Source: Ustulina deusta (lineage: Eukaryota > Ascomycota > Sordariomycetes > Xylariales > Xylariaceae). Taken from it: a DNA stretch of 64,000 nucleotides. A program made the translations under genes and the position numbers. Under the pieces are notes generated by a model. The model was not told the origin of the DNA and ran no database searches. It saw nothing but the letters and a program-made list of their open reading frames with translations. Positions 46,001 through 58,900 of the stretch are shown in pieces. Location: the NCBI GenBank assembly GCA_023159155.1, contig JAJNNX010000090.1:1-64000 (forward strand). Direction: 5' to 3'. How positions within the stretch are numbered: the stretch's first letter is position 1; each line of letters opens with the position of its first letter.

Positions 46001-49000
46001 TACTTTTTTTTTTATATAATTATATTAAAGTTTCCCTAAAAGTACAAATAGTTCGGGATATTTTTATAAATAAGTAATAAATATTCCTATAATAGCCAAA
46101 ATTTTAAGCTCTTTTTTTTTTATAACCTTTTTTATTAAAAACTAGACTAGTAGCCGGCCAATAATTATTCTTTACCTATTAACTAAATTACTTATATATC
46201 TATAAATATAATTAATAGTACTAAATATAATACTACTTATTCTAATCTTTTAAATACTATAAAGATTTATAACCTTACTTAACTACAAAGCAGGTAGGCC
46301 TAAATTATTAATTTTTTTTAATTCAAAAATCTATAGATCTACTAATAATATTTTAATACTATTAGTAAATCTTTTTAGTATATTTTATATTTTATTATTT
46401 TTTATTTTATTTATTAGTTAATACTTTATTTAGTAACTAAAACATATAGGCCTTATTAGCAAGCATAAAAAAAGTTCTTTAATATAATCTATAAAAATAT
46501 ATAAGATTTAAACTCTACTAATATTATTTTAAATACTAATAAAAATTTTAGTTTTAAAAAGCTTTTTAAATTTATTATTACTATTAATACTCTATAATAT
46601 AACAATATATATAATTATATTAATAATTTAAACAAGTTAAATAAAAATATATTGCTTAAAAGCTTAAAAAAACTAATATTTTAACTTAAGATTATATACT
46701 TTATAAAACTAGTTATTATAGTAGCTAAGCAAATTATAATATATAATCTTTTATAGTTTGCAAAAAATAATATAATAAAAGATTTTTTTACTACTAAGGT
46801 TACTTTTTAGTTTTTTAGGCTTATGTTTTAATTAGTTTTTATAAGTTTTATTATTAAAAAGCTTAAAGCTTATATAAGTTTAATAAATATATTTAAAATA
46901 TTTAGAATTTCCTAGTTTTTTATTATAATTACTTTTTTTTTTGCTGCTTAATCTTTTATATTTAGTTTGTTTTTATTTTTATAATTACTAGCGTTGTTTT
47001 AATTTTTTTTTTTTTTATTTAAAGATATATAACCTTTTAAAACAATCTTTAGTTAGCTAATATATAATAAAATAATAATATTAAAAACAAATTATTTTTT
47101 TAGTATTAAAACTAAAAACTATACTAAAGATTTTTTTTAATATTAAAAATTTAATACGGGCTAATAGTTTTAATAGTAAAAAATATATTTTTAAGTTATT
47201 AAATAGGCGTCTGCAGCTATTTTGCAATAACCTAATAAATATATTTTATTACTAAACAATATTTTTTTAATTATTTTAAAGCTTTTATTAAAACATTAAA
47301 AAACAAAAATTTTATTATAAGTTATAAGTACTACTTATTTAAAATTATATAACTATTATAGCTTTTTTTATATTATTTAATTTAAAAATATTTTAGGTAT
47401 TTTTAAGTAAGCTAATTAAAATATATTTACTAATATTTTTTTAGAAATAGTTTTTTTTTAATATTAGTATATTTAATCCTAACCTAAATAATATTAATTT
47501 TATAATAACCTGGGATAATACTACAACTAGCCTTTTAGCAAGGCTTATTATAATATTATATTTTTTTATTATAATATAAAAGAGTTTTTAAGTAAAATAG
47601 TTATTGCTTGGTAGATTATTATATAAGAATTTTTAGATTATATTTATAAAGCTTTGCTATTAATTACTTAAAGCGGCTTAGTTTATATTATAAATTTTAA
47701 GATTATAAATAATATCTTACTTTTATATAAGTTTTATTTATAGCTTTATATTGTATTTAATAGAAATCTATTATAAATAAAACAAATAGTTATAAATATT
47801 ATAATAGCAAGACTATATATTAAACCTGCCGAAACTTTTATATAGTATAATATTTTTTTTTGTAGTTAAATTGCTAAAGCTAATACATATTTAATACTTT
47901 ATTTAATAAAATTAAGTAATATTATAAATATATATTGTATAATTCGGGCTATATATTTAAATAGTCTTTTTTCTACCTTTTTAGGCAGACTAATAGTATT
48001 ATTTTATAGTTTAAAAAAAAACGCTAATTTTGTTAAATTATTTAAATTATTTTTTTAATTATTCTAACTGGTCTAAAATAAAACAAAAGTAAGTTTATAG
48101 TTTTTATAATATTATTTAGATTATATGATTTAAAAATAATTTATTTTTTGTTTTGTTTTTAAAATTATAAATAACTAATAGTTGTTTATATAAACTAGTA
48201 ATTAAATATTTATTGCTTTTTATTATGTTTTTTACTATTTTGGGTTTACTATATATAAATAAAAGCTAAGCAATTTGTTATATAAATAAAAAGTTTAACT
48301 TAATATTAATATTTTATATAGTAGTAATATTAGCTTTTAGGCACTAAATAATATAAAAGTTTTTAATTTTTGCTTAAGGGTTTTTTTTAAATAAGGCATA
48401 ATAATTATTAATAATTTGCTTTTAATAGAAAAAAATATATAAAATATAGATTAGTATTATATATTTTATATTATTTAATATAATAGACTTTTTATTTTAG
48501 CTTTAAGCTTACTTGCTAGTAATTTTAAAATTATGCTTAAATATTTTTTTTTTGTTTTTAGTATATAAGATATACTAAAATTAATTTTTTTGCAAATTTT
48601 TAATATATATCTTATTAATTTTATTTATAGCTGTAATACTAACAATTAGATTGCTAGTAATTATATTAATATAGTTTTTATTATATAAGTATAAGTTATA
48701 ACTAAATATATAAAAAATATAATAATAAGCCTAAACCTAGATATAAAAAACTATTTATTAAGTTCTAATTAGAATTTAGATCTTAATAGTATACTTTTTT
48801 TATTAAAACTAATAGTTTGCAACTTTTTTTTAACTATTTTTAATAAGCTATATATAATTAAACTTTAAAAATTAAATATTTATATTAAATAGTATTTAAT
48901 TTTTTAAATTATATAGCTTTTAATATAAACTTTATTAAATTTACTAATATTTATTTTTATATAGCTAGATTATTTTGGCTATATCCTGGCCTAAAAGTAA

Positions 49001-50500
49001 TATAATATAGATTAAAAAAGCTTGCTATAAAATATAGTAAACCTTTTATATTAATTTAAACAACTATAATATAAAAGCAAATTTCTACTATATAAAATAG
49101 TAGTTTATATTTTATGTTTTAAGTATATATCCTATTATTATTTCTTGTCCTTTTTTATACTAGAATTAGCTAGATTTATTTATTATGTTCTAATTTGCTA
49201 ATATTAATCCTTATATTTTAAACAATATATAATATATCTATTTAATTTATTATTTAATTATAAGTCCTAGTGCTTATTTCTAATAAATATATAGTTATTT
49301 TATAAGTTTAACTTAAATTATTTAATTTTACTTAATATTAATTTTAAAACTATATAATTTTAAACTAATTATTTAAGTTATTTAGCGTAGTTCTATTAAC
49401 TATATTTTAGTACTATTATAAATATATTATAATTAGCTAGATTTAAAGCTTATGCTTTATATTTTTAATAAGCTAAAGCTAAGCAATAATATTTAGCTAA
49501 AAATTTTATAAACTTAGCTTTTAATATTAATATTTTAATAATTACTATTATTAATATAGTTAATCTAAAACTAAGCTATTACTATAAGTTTAGTTATATT
49601 GTTTAGCTTTTTACTTTAATTATAAAGTTATAACATATACTAAATATTTTTTATTTATTTAGTAGTACTAATAATAATAAACTATACTAAATTTTATTAA
49701 TTATTTAAAAAACTATTTATAACGGTTACTAATATATATTATAGTTAAGTTTAGCGCTTAGTATTATTTATAAAAACCCTATAGTTACTAAAATTAGTAG
49801 TTTTTTTGTTTATATAATTATATTTAAAATTATTAAACGAACTTTTAATATAAATAAATATATATAATAGCTACAGGTTACTTAAGGCATTTATATCCTT
49901 AGAAAAGTTTGTTGCTTTTTTGTTAATTTTTTTTATATTATAGAACTAAAGTTCTACTAAAACTTTGTTTAATTTTATAAAAAAGATTTAATACTTTTTG
50001 TTTAGACTAACTAATTAAATATAGAATTATTTCTACTAGTTTTTTTTTTACTTAAAACCTTTATATTAATGCTATATAATATTTTAACTATATATTATAT
50101 TTATTAAAATAGTAACATAATACTAAAAGAAATCAAAATAGATTAGCTTAAACAAGTAGTACTACAAAAAAATATTAGTTATATATAGTTATTTTATAAC
50201 TTTTAGAAAGTTTTAAAGCAAACTTTTTATATTTTTTTTAACGTAAAAAACAAAAAAACAAGAAATAAAAAAACAAAAACTTTATAATACTTATTTATTG
50301 CGCTAAAAATAGTAGTAAGTTAAGTAATATAAATTAATAAACTAATTATATTATATTTTTAATATATATATACTTATAATTTAATATATTCTAGCAAATC
50401 TAATATTTAAAATAGCTTAAATTAGTTAACTAATAAATTAGTTTATATATTATAAGTATTATAATAAACTGTTTTACTAGTATATACTATAGACTGCTAT
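46001..50500 (-). pseudogene. Unresolved coding-like relic, mainly minus strand
   Basis: The minus strand reads with protein-like runs, for example Arg-Leu-Val-Val-Val-Leu-Ser-Gln-Val-Ile-Ile at about 47.5 kb and Cys-Ile-Ser-Phe-x-Asn-Leu-Thr-Thr-Lys-Lys near 47.85 kb. No motif identifies a family, and some plus-strand frames also look partly coding, so even the direction is not firm. Confidence 0.3.
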
Positions 50501-53500
50501 ATTTTATTATATTTTTAGGCCAATCTTTTTTTTTGTATTTTTTTTGCTAACACCCGCCTTTAGTGTTTTTTTTACTACTATTTTTATAATAGGGCTAAAA
50601 CTAGTAGTAGTAAAGCTAAAAAATAAAATTCTTTACCTTTTAATTCTGTTCTTTATTTTTTATACTTTTTTAATATTTTGTTTAAGCTTTATAGTATTAA
50701 TGCTTAGTATAATTTTTTTATATATATTAACTAATTTTGTTTAAATTATATAATATTAATTCTTTTTTTAAAAATCTTTTATTTCTTTTTATTTAAGCAT
50801 ACTATAATTTTAGCTTTTGTTTCCTTATTAATAAAGCTTTATAAACTTAAAAAACTTTTTATAACTATTGCAAGTATAGCTTACTGCTTATTTTATAATA
50901 TTTTTTTTTTTTTTTTGTTATTATGTTTATTAAGCTAATCTAATTTTTTTTTTTTTAAACAAGAAATTTCCCAATAATAAATCTAACCCTAGTAACAAAA
51001 AAAGTAATCTTATATATTTTTTAAGCAGTATATATTAACTTAACTAATACTATATTATTTATTATTGATTTAATATTTAGGATTTTAGTTTTATTTTTAT
51101 AAGTATTAACCCTATTTTTTATTTTTAGCTTTACTTTTATTTTAATACTATCTAAAAATATAGCTTTAAGTAATACTTCTATATTTAATTGCTAAAATAA
51201 AAAAAAGCCTAATAGTAGTAGTTCTATAATTAGTTAAAAACATTTGTCTAAGTTTAATATTTTAGCTACTAAAAAATAAAAACTTAATAGTTAAAGTTTA
51301 AAATCATATAGTTCTAATCTTTTAAACCTATATAGCTAAGCAATAAACCTTTTTTAGCTAATTTTTAATACTAAAACTATTTAATTAAATAATTTTAAAC
51401 CTTATACTAAGCTTTTTTTTTTTTTAAAATCTAGTTTTTTTAAGCATTAAAAAGCATTATTAAAAAAGGCTAATAGTACTAATTATAATAATTCTAACTT
51501 TTTAGTTCTTTTAATTAACTTATTAATTTTAAAACTTATAAAGCTTTTTTAGTTTTTTAAATTTTTTAAGCTTTAAAATAATAATAGTAGTACTAATTCT
51601 ATTGCTATTACTAGTAATAAGTTTTATAACTTTAAAACATAAGTTTAATTTAAAGCAGATTTAAAATAAATATTTAATATTATATTTTAGTTATGCTACA
51701 TTTCTTATTATATTTTTTTTATAAATCTAGTTAGTAACTATAGCTGCTTTAACTAATTATATTTTATATTTTTTATTATTAGTAGTACTAAATATTTTAT
51801 TATTAAGCATTATATTAATACTACAAAAACAATTATTATAAAAAATAATTAATAAAGTATTTTTGCTAACTATATTATTAAAGCTTAAACTATTAATAAA
51901 ATATACAAATTAGTATAAACAGTCAAAGTAGCTAATACAGAAATATAGCACAAATAGTTTTGTTAGCATTCTTTTTATATTAATTTTGCTAAATTTATTT
52001 AAAATTATTACTTTATATAGTTATTATTTACTACTAATAATAAAATATTTATTAAAACTATTAAAGCTAATATTGTTTAAAGTATTAGTATTACTAAAAA
52101 AAATACTAAAAATAATATGTTAATTTTTGCTTAAAAAAAATAAAAATCTAACTTAATAGGTAAGATTTTTATAATTATTTGCTAAATTATTTTAGAATTA
52201 TAAAATAGTTCTATTATTAAAAAGTTTATTAACTTATTATTTAGTTAAGTTTAATAAATTAATAAAAATAGAAATAATAGTAATAATATAACTTTAAAAA
52301 GTAATAATAAGTTAAAAAGTTATAAAATAAATAATAATAAAAATTTTAATAAGGATAGCTTTAAACAGAATTATAACAAGCCTAACAAAAATAATTTTTA
52401 AAAAGATTATAATAAGCCGGACAAAAATAACTTTAAAAAAAATCCTAATTAACCTAATAATAATAATTTTAAAAAAAATCCTAATTAAAATAATAAGCTA
52501 ATAAATAATAACTTAAGTAATATATTAGAAAAATTATAAAATAATTAGTAAAAATTATTAAATAAAAATATTATATAAATATTTTGCTTTTTTTTTAGTA
52601 ACTCTACTAGTTTATATAATATTTTAATAACTAATAAAGCTATATACTATTTAGTTTTTTTATATATTATATTTATAAATTATAAATAGATTATATAACT
52701 TATATATAAATTATTTATTGTTTTTACCCTAGTATTTATATTAGTTTTTATTAATTTATTATTATTTTTTTAAAAAAATAATTAAATATATATTTATATA
52801 ATTATTTAGTTATTTATTATTTAAAAAAGATTTTTACTATATAGCTTAGCTTAATTGTTTTATAATTTTAAATATTTATATTATATATATTATAATTATT
52901 TATATAATGTTAATACTATATAGTTACCCTTTAAAGCTTATATTTAGAACTTTATTATTTTTTATTTTTTTTATATTTATTATACTTAGTATAACTTTTA
53001 TTAATATATATAATAAATAGCAATAATAAGTCTTTTTATTTCTAGCTAACTTATTTATATTAAAATCTGCTAGAAGTACTAATTAATCTTTTATATTAAC
53101 TCCTACTATTAGAATATTATCTAGAATATTTTTATTATTATAAATAAATATTTTTATATTTTACTATATAATACGCCTAAAAAAGATATTTCTAAATTTT
53201 AAACTTAGTTAGTTATATATAATATTATTAAGCCTAAAAATTCTAAAAAATTTTTTGTATAGTTTAGTAAAATTTAATTTAATTAACTAATTAATTTATT
53301 TTTTTTTTATCTATCTAGCTTACTAATTATTATAGATATACTATATATATTTTTATTATTAAGGCATAGAACAAAATAAAATATTATTACAAGTTTTTAT
53401 ATTTTAATATTAAGTTAGTTTTTTAAATTATAACTATTTAAGGAATCTAGAGCAGTAGTTATACTTAATACTACTAAGTTATTAATAGTACTAACTTTTT

Positions 53501-53999
53501 TATTACAGTTTTTATTAGTAGCCTTTTAGTTAGATATTTTTAATAACTTATTTAAAACTAAATAAATAACTTAAACAATAACAATTTAATATTTATTTAA
53601 AAAGATATAATTTTATTATTATAGTAAGCCTTATTATATAAAATTATAGTATAACTTTTGGCTATATTATTGATTATTTTTGTTTAATGGTCTAAAAATT
53701 AAAAGAACTATTTGCTAGAGCTATAAATAGTTATTAATTATTAAAATAGCTAAATTATTGCAAATATTCTAATTTTTTATAGCAGTTTTTTTATTAGGAT
53801 ATTATTAATAAAATATTAAACAAATATATTAATTTTTAGGCTTTTATATTTAAATATATAAAAAAACTTTATAATTAGGAGTATAACTTTCTGCTACCCT
53901 ATTAGTTAAATAATATATAAAATACCGCTTTTATTAATGCTTTTTAATTAGACTAGGCATATAAGTTATAGTATAAAAAGGATATAGCTATTTTTAATC
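50501..53999 (+). other. AT-rich relic upstream of the TLH-like helicase, perhaps its N-terminal part
   Basis: A 66-codon open stretch at 50,544-50,744 opens with TTG and would be Pro/Ser/Thr-rich if transitions were reversed. Ser/Asn-rich readings follow at 51.1-51.7 kb. Nothing here can be tied to a known domain, so whether it belongs to the helicase gene is open. Confidence 0.3.
52368..52495 (+). repeat. 36-bp tandem repeat (12-residue period), about 3.5 copies
   Basis: The plus strand repeats a unit reading Asn-Tyr-Asn-Lys-Pro-Asn-Lys-Asn-Asn-Phe-Lys-Lys with small changes. A period that is a multiple of three and keeps the frame suggests a repeat inside a former coding sequence. Confidence 0.6.
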
Positions 54000-56155
54000 T
54001 TGTTTGAACTATTAGTTTTTAAGAACTTTATTGCTTTTTTTTTATTAATGTTTTAATATTAACCTATATAATACTAGCTATTAATTCTTGCAATATATTT
54101 TAAAGGACTAGTTTTATATATAAATTTTTATATTTTTTTATGTTTATTAAAATATTTTTGTTTATTATTTTTTTACGAGTTACTACTATAATAAAAAACT
54201 AGGGCATAAATCCTAGAAATCTAACTTAGATTAGTAAGTTATACTTTAGATATTATTATTAAATAATTATATTATTTAAGTTATATTTTTATAACTATTT
54301 TTTTATAATTATTGTTCTAAAATTATATAACTACTTATTTTATTTATTACTATATATATTTTTTTTTGTTTTATTTTAATAAATTTATTTTTAATACTAT
54401 TTAGCAAACATTTATGTTTTAATAAATTTTTTGTTTGTTTACTTAGTTTACTTTTTTAAAAATAAGTTAAACAGTTTTATATATATAATAGAAAATATTA
54501 TATATATTAGCTATAAAAGCAGCTATACTATACTAATAACTTAGCTTATTTAGGCCTAAATAATATTTAAGGACTTTTATATATATAAGTTAAAGCTTTT
54601 TTAAGTTAAATAAATAGATTATAAATAGCTCAAGCTTATTAGCAATAAAAATATTACTTTTATATTTATACTATTAAAATTAATATATATTATAATTAAT
54701 AAAACTAGTAACTAACTTAAACTTTTTTTAATGCAAAAACTTTTAGTATAATTTATAAAACAGGTTATTTTTAATGTTTTAGTACTTAGCCTATCTAATA
54801 TTTATAATAATAAAGCAAATACTATTTTTAAATACTTTTTTTTAAAATATTTTGCTAACTATTCCTAAGTTAATAATATATATATATATTTTATTTATAA
54901 AATTAATACTAATTCCTAAAAGCAATATTAGTAGTGTATAAGCAATAATATTAAGCGAAGTATAGCAAAAGTATATAATAAAAACTAACGCAAGTTTTTA
55001 AAAAAGCTTGCTATTGCTATATATTTTATAATTGGCCAACTTTTGCAAAAAACCAAATAGTAATCCATTAAATAATACAATACTTTATAAAGTAGTTTTT
55101 ATAACATTATTATTATAAATAATTATATTAAAACTTATTATTTATAGTATAAAAAAAAATAAACAATATACTAAAAGCTCCCTATTTAGCAATTTCTTTT
55201 TTTTTAACTTAGTTATATCCTAATAATTTATTTATTTATTATTTTATTATTTATTATATATATATTAAAAGCAACTAGTATAAAAGGTTGCTTTTTTTAT
55301 TACTTATATTTTATTAATACCTTAAGCAAAAAAGTTAATATAAAGCTGATTAATAAAGATTTTTTTTTTTTAGTACTTATAGTTAGTTTAATAAGTTATA
55401 CTATTATATAGCGTTTTATAATTGCTAACTATTGCTATATTACTATTATATTTTATTAAATATATATATATAACTATATAATTAAGTTAATCCTAGGTTT
55501 TAATAATAAAAGTAGTTAAAATAACTCTTTATATAAAGATTATAATAGTAATAGTAGCAATAATAACTTTTCTAAAATTATAAATATTTAAGCTACTTAT
55601 TTTAGTATAATTATTTTAATAATATATATATAAAAATATAATATAAGCAAAAAGTTTAATAAGTTTTTTTAAGCCTTAATATATTAGTATTTGATTTTTT
55701 ATTTTAAAAGTATTAATAAAAGAACAAAACATTACTATAAAAAAGATCCTAATACTAATAATCTAGCTTTTAAAAAATAAGTTTAATAATTAGCTTTATT
55801 TTAGCTATTTATAACTTAGAAAAGTTTAAAGGCTATATTTTATAATAGTAGTATTAAAATATATAATTATTAAAAAAAGTTTTTTAATGCTATAAATAAA
55901 ATATTTTATATAATATATATTACTAGTACTAGGGGTAGCAAATCTATAGCCTTTATATTACTAGCTTATATATAGCTTAAAAGTTATAATGTTATTATTT
56001 AACTAATAAAAGCTTTATAAAAAAATATTCTTGTATATTTATAAGTATAAAAAATTAGCGCTTTTATATAAAATCTAATATTTATTAATTAAACTTTATT
56101 AGTAGTTTTAGTTATATTAAAAGCTATAGCTTGTTAGAAATAAAAAAAGTTTATA
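54000..56155 (+). pseudogene. Telomere-linked RecQ-type helicase (TLH-like) relic, cut by Copia-1
   Basis: The plus-strand frame (2 modulo 3) holds RecQ-like helicase motifs. At 55,922-55,945 Thr-Ser-Thr-Arg-Gly-Ser-Lys-Ser reads as the Walker A loop T-G-T-G-G-G-K-S with three Gly changed by G-to-A. It is followed by Phe-Ile-Leu-Leu-Ala (F-x-L-P-A), an Asn-Val-Ile-Ile...Leu-Ile-Lys-Ala-Leu stretch (motif Ia-like), and Val-Val-Leu-Val-Ile-Leu-Lys at 56,102-56,122 (V-L-V-T-P-E). Upstream, 55,385-55,700 has a Tyr-Cys-Tyr-Ile-Thr-Ile box and an Asn/Ser-rich acidic linker, as in fungal TLH proteins I recall. Copia-1 inserts before motif II. TLH genes are typical of fungal subtelomeres. The 5' limit is a guess. 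Confidence 0.65.
56151..56155. repeat. Target-site duplication of Copia-1, left copy (TTATA)
   Basis: TTATA directly precedes the 5' LTR and TTATA at 63,586-63,590 directly follows the 3' LTR. Confidence 0.85.
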
Positions 56156-56442
56156 TGTTGGAATAACTAGCATTGGTTATAACCATATTGTGCACCTGCG
56201 CATCGCGCGGGTAAACGGATATCTTTATACAAAGACTATCGGCTGTAGGGACCTTATTTCCTTTTATTGTTTTAGCTCGTACGCTAGCAGAATTCTTTCC
56301 TTAAAAGGAATTCTATCTTGTACAAAGCATTCTTTTTTTTTTCTTTTTTAGTACAAAATTTAAATATAGTATAATATAGTACATTTTATTAACGCATATT
56401 TATTTGCTTTTATATATAATATTATATATAACTTATTTAATA
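56156..56442 (+). repeat. 5' LTR of Copia-1
   Basis: Starts TGTTGGAATAACTAGC, the typical Copia LTR opening, and ends TTATTTAATA. It contains the palindromic TTCCTTAAAAGGAA box at 56,298-56,311, shared with the 3' LTR. Confidence 0.9.
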
Positions 56443-56600
56443 CTAATTAGTAGTTGCTAAAGCACTTTTAACCTAACTACAAAAGTATTATAAATTAGCA
56501 AAAGTAAAAACAGAGCTGAGTTTTTTATAAACAGAAAAGACTTTATATTATACTTTATTTTTTTACTATATAACAATTATTTTTTTTAACCGGTTAACGT

Positions 56601-56852
56601 ATGTTGTTTAAAAATAAAGCAAATATAACCTTTTTTTTTGGACTAACAGGATATTTGCTTGTTATACAAAAAATAAAAAGATCTATTTCTTTATTGCATA
56701 ATACAACTTTTTTTTTCGGACTAACGGGGTATTATATAAAAAAGAAAAAAATAGCACGCAATTGTACTACTTCTGACTATATTGTTGTACGACAGCCAAA
56801 CAAACTTTTTAACTTTTCCCCTCCCTTCTCCCTCCCCTTTACCTCACTATAG
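56601..56852 (+). other. 83-codon open frame in the Copia-1 leader with a duplicated motif
   Basis: An ATG-started frame lies between the 5' LTR and the gag region. The nine-residue motif TFFFGLTGY-type occurs twice, with GGACTAAC at 56,640 and at 56,718, 78 bp apart and in the same frame. It ends in a Phe/Ser/Pro-rich tail. It may be only untranslated leader, in which case the DNA repeat is what matters. It has no known homologue that I recognise. Confidence 0.3.
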
Positions 56853-58900
56853 CACAAGAAGCACTAAGTACTTTAGCAGAGTCTGCTAAGTTATGCTTAA
56901 ACTTTATATATAAAAAACTTGCCGAAAATATTAGTATTAATATAAAAACTATACAAAACTATATCAACCTTAATCTTTAGGGCGAAAACTTTAACAAATT
57001 TTATACAAGTAAAGTCATAATAAATATATAGTTTGCTTACTAATTCGTTAAATATTAAAACATAAAAAGATCTGGATAGCTATTCTAAAAAGCGTTTAAA
57101 AAAAACTTTAAAAAATAAACAGTAGATTATTTCTATATAATTTACTAAAATATATATACAAAGTTTATAATAATAGTTAAAAAAAAAGGCGTATAAAGGC
57201 CAGTCGAAAAAGATACGGCTTATAAACAACTTGCTATAATTGTATAAGGCAAATTTGAAATTATTAAATCTCCGAGATCTCTAACCCAAATAGCCCAAAT
57301 ACCTATTATATAACAACTATTAATCTTTTTTATAGCTAATTAATAACTCCGAGCTACCCCCTAGAAGACCCCTCAGCCTACTCCAACCCCTTAACCTATT
57401 ATATAAACAGAACTAAGACCAGAAATCAGACAACCGGAACCTATACGGCCTAAACTAACACCTATCTAGAATATATAATTTTAACCCTGCGAGAACTAGA
57501 ACTTTAAGCACATATAACCAACTATAAAAGCCTAACATATACTAGAAATAATATATAATTATATATTAAAAGCAGGCTATAAACCGAACTTCTAACTAGT
57601 ATACAAATACTCTATGGTTTATAACCCTTTTTAAACCCCTATATTACAAGCGTACCTTTATATAATACTAGAACTTATATCAAATAGCTTTTTTTTAGAT
57701 TTATTTTTATAAAGAATATATAAAACAAACCACTTTTATCCAAAAAGTATACTATTTTTTTAAAAATATAAAAAAAAAAAAAAAATTATATAAACTATTT
57801 ATATAACTTATTTTATAATAAAGGATACTTATTTATAAACATTTATTAATAGCTCAAAATAACAAAAAACTAATACTACGCTATATTTCCGAACATTTTA
57901 GAAAACTTTATAAAAAGATATTATATATACTATATTAAACTAGGAAAAATATAATATAAGATCTATTGTATAATAAATAATCACTTTAATAATAATATAA
58001 ACTATAACTAGTACTAGGCCGATTAGACTTCAATTATGTTTATATAAATAAATAAAAAAAACCCAGAATTAGCACCGTACAAAGTACTAAAACTTATAAT
58101 TAATAAACTTATAAAAGCATAGCAAGCATTTAGCGCAAACTACTAAAAAGAAATCTAATTAGATATAACTATTATATAAGCGTATTAAAAAATACTTAAA
58201 CTAGCTATAGCACTTGTACTCTAAAAGCTAACATATAAAGGTTTTTTTTTTAACTTTTAAGCATATATTTAAGTAGCAACAAATAATATACTAAAATATT
58301 TTATATAAAAAGATAATAATATTTATTTTATTAATAGGAAGTATAACTAAAGTTATTATATAAAAGGCTACTAACTTAGATTTTTTAGATTATTAAGCAA
58401 ACTAAATATATAACAAGACTACTTAAAAGACTAGAACTTTAAAAGCAACTATATAAACAAGAAATGCTTTATATACTAAAAAAAAAAATGTTAGTTAATA
58501 AAATATACCTTCTAAAAACAGGCTTATATAAAAAGCTAATACTTTAACTTGCATAAAATAATATATAATATTAAACTTATACTTAAAAAGTTCTTAATAT
58601 ATCTAACAGAATATAAAAAATACCTAGAATTAGACAAAAGTAATAAAAACATAAATAAAGAATTTAAAAACTAGTTTACCTAATTTTTAATAAATAATAT
58701 ATTTATATATTATATAACTAGAAAAAATATTTAGAATTGTAAAACGGACGTCCTATCTAACTAGTTTATTTTAAATAACTAGTATTGTACGGAATACTAA
58801 AGCAAACTATAGGATATAAGCGCTTCGAACTATTTAATAGTAAAAAAAGCATAACTAAAGGCCTATATTAGATTGTACCCTTGTATAAAAGTTAATTGGA
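56853..58900 (+). pseudogene. Copia-1 gag region
   Basis: The plus strand is coding-like across several shifted frames. A Pro/Gln/Thr-rich hinge is readable at about 57,350-57,460 (TPQKTPQPTPTP-type if stops are reversed). No CCHC knuckle was found. The position between leader and the integrase region fits gag. Confidence 0.5.

Noticed and set aside
50544..50744. 66-codon open frame as a stand-alone small hydrophobic protein
   Set aside because: It opens with TTG, and its hydrophobicity is explained by C-to-T changes in Pro/Ser/Thr codons; kept only as possible helicase N-terminal relic.
55900..56150. Helitron/PIF1-type helicase instead of RecQ
   Set aside because: The residues around the Walker A loop and the later V-L-V-x-x-x segment fit TLH/RecQ proteins better, and no Rep (HUH) motif was seen upstream.
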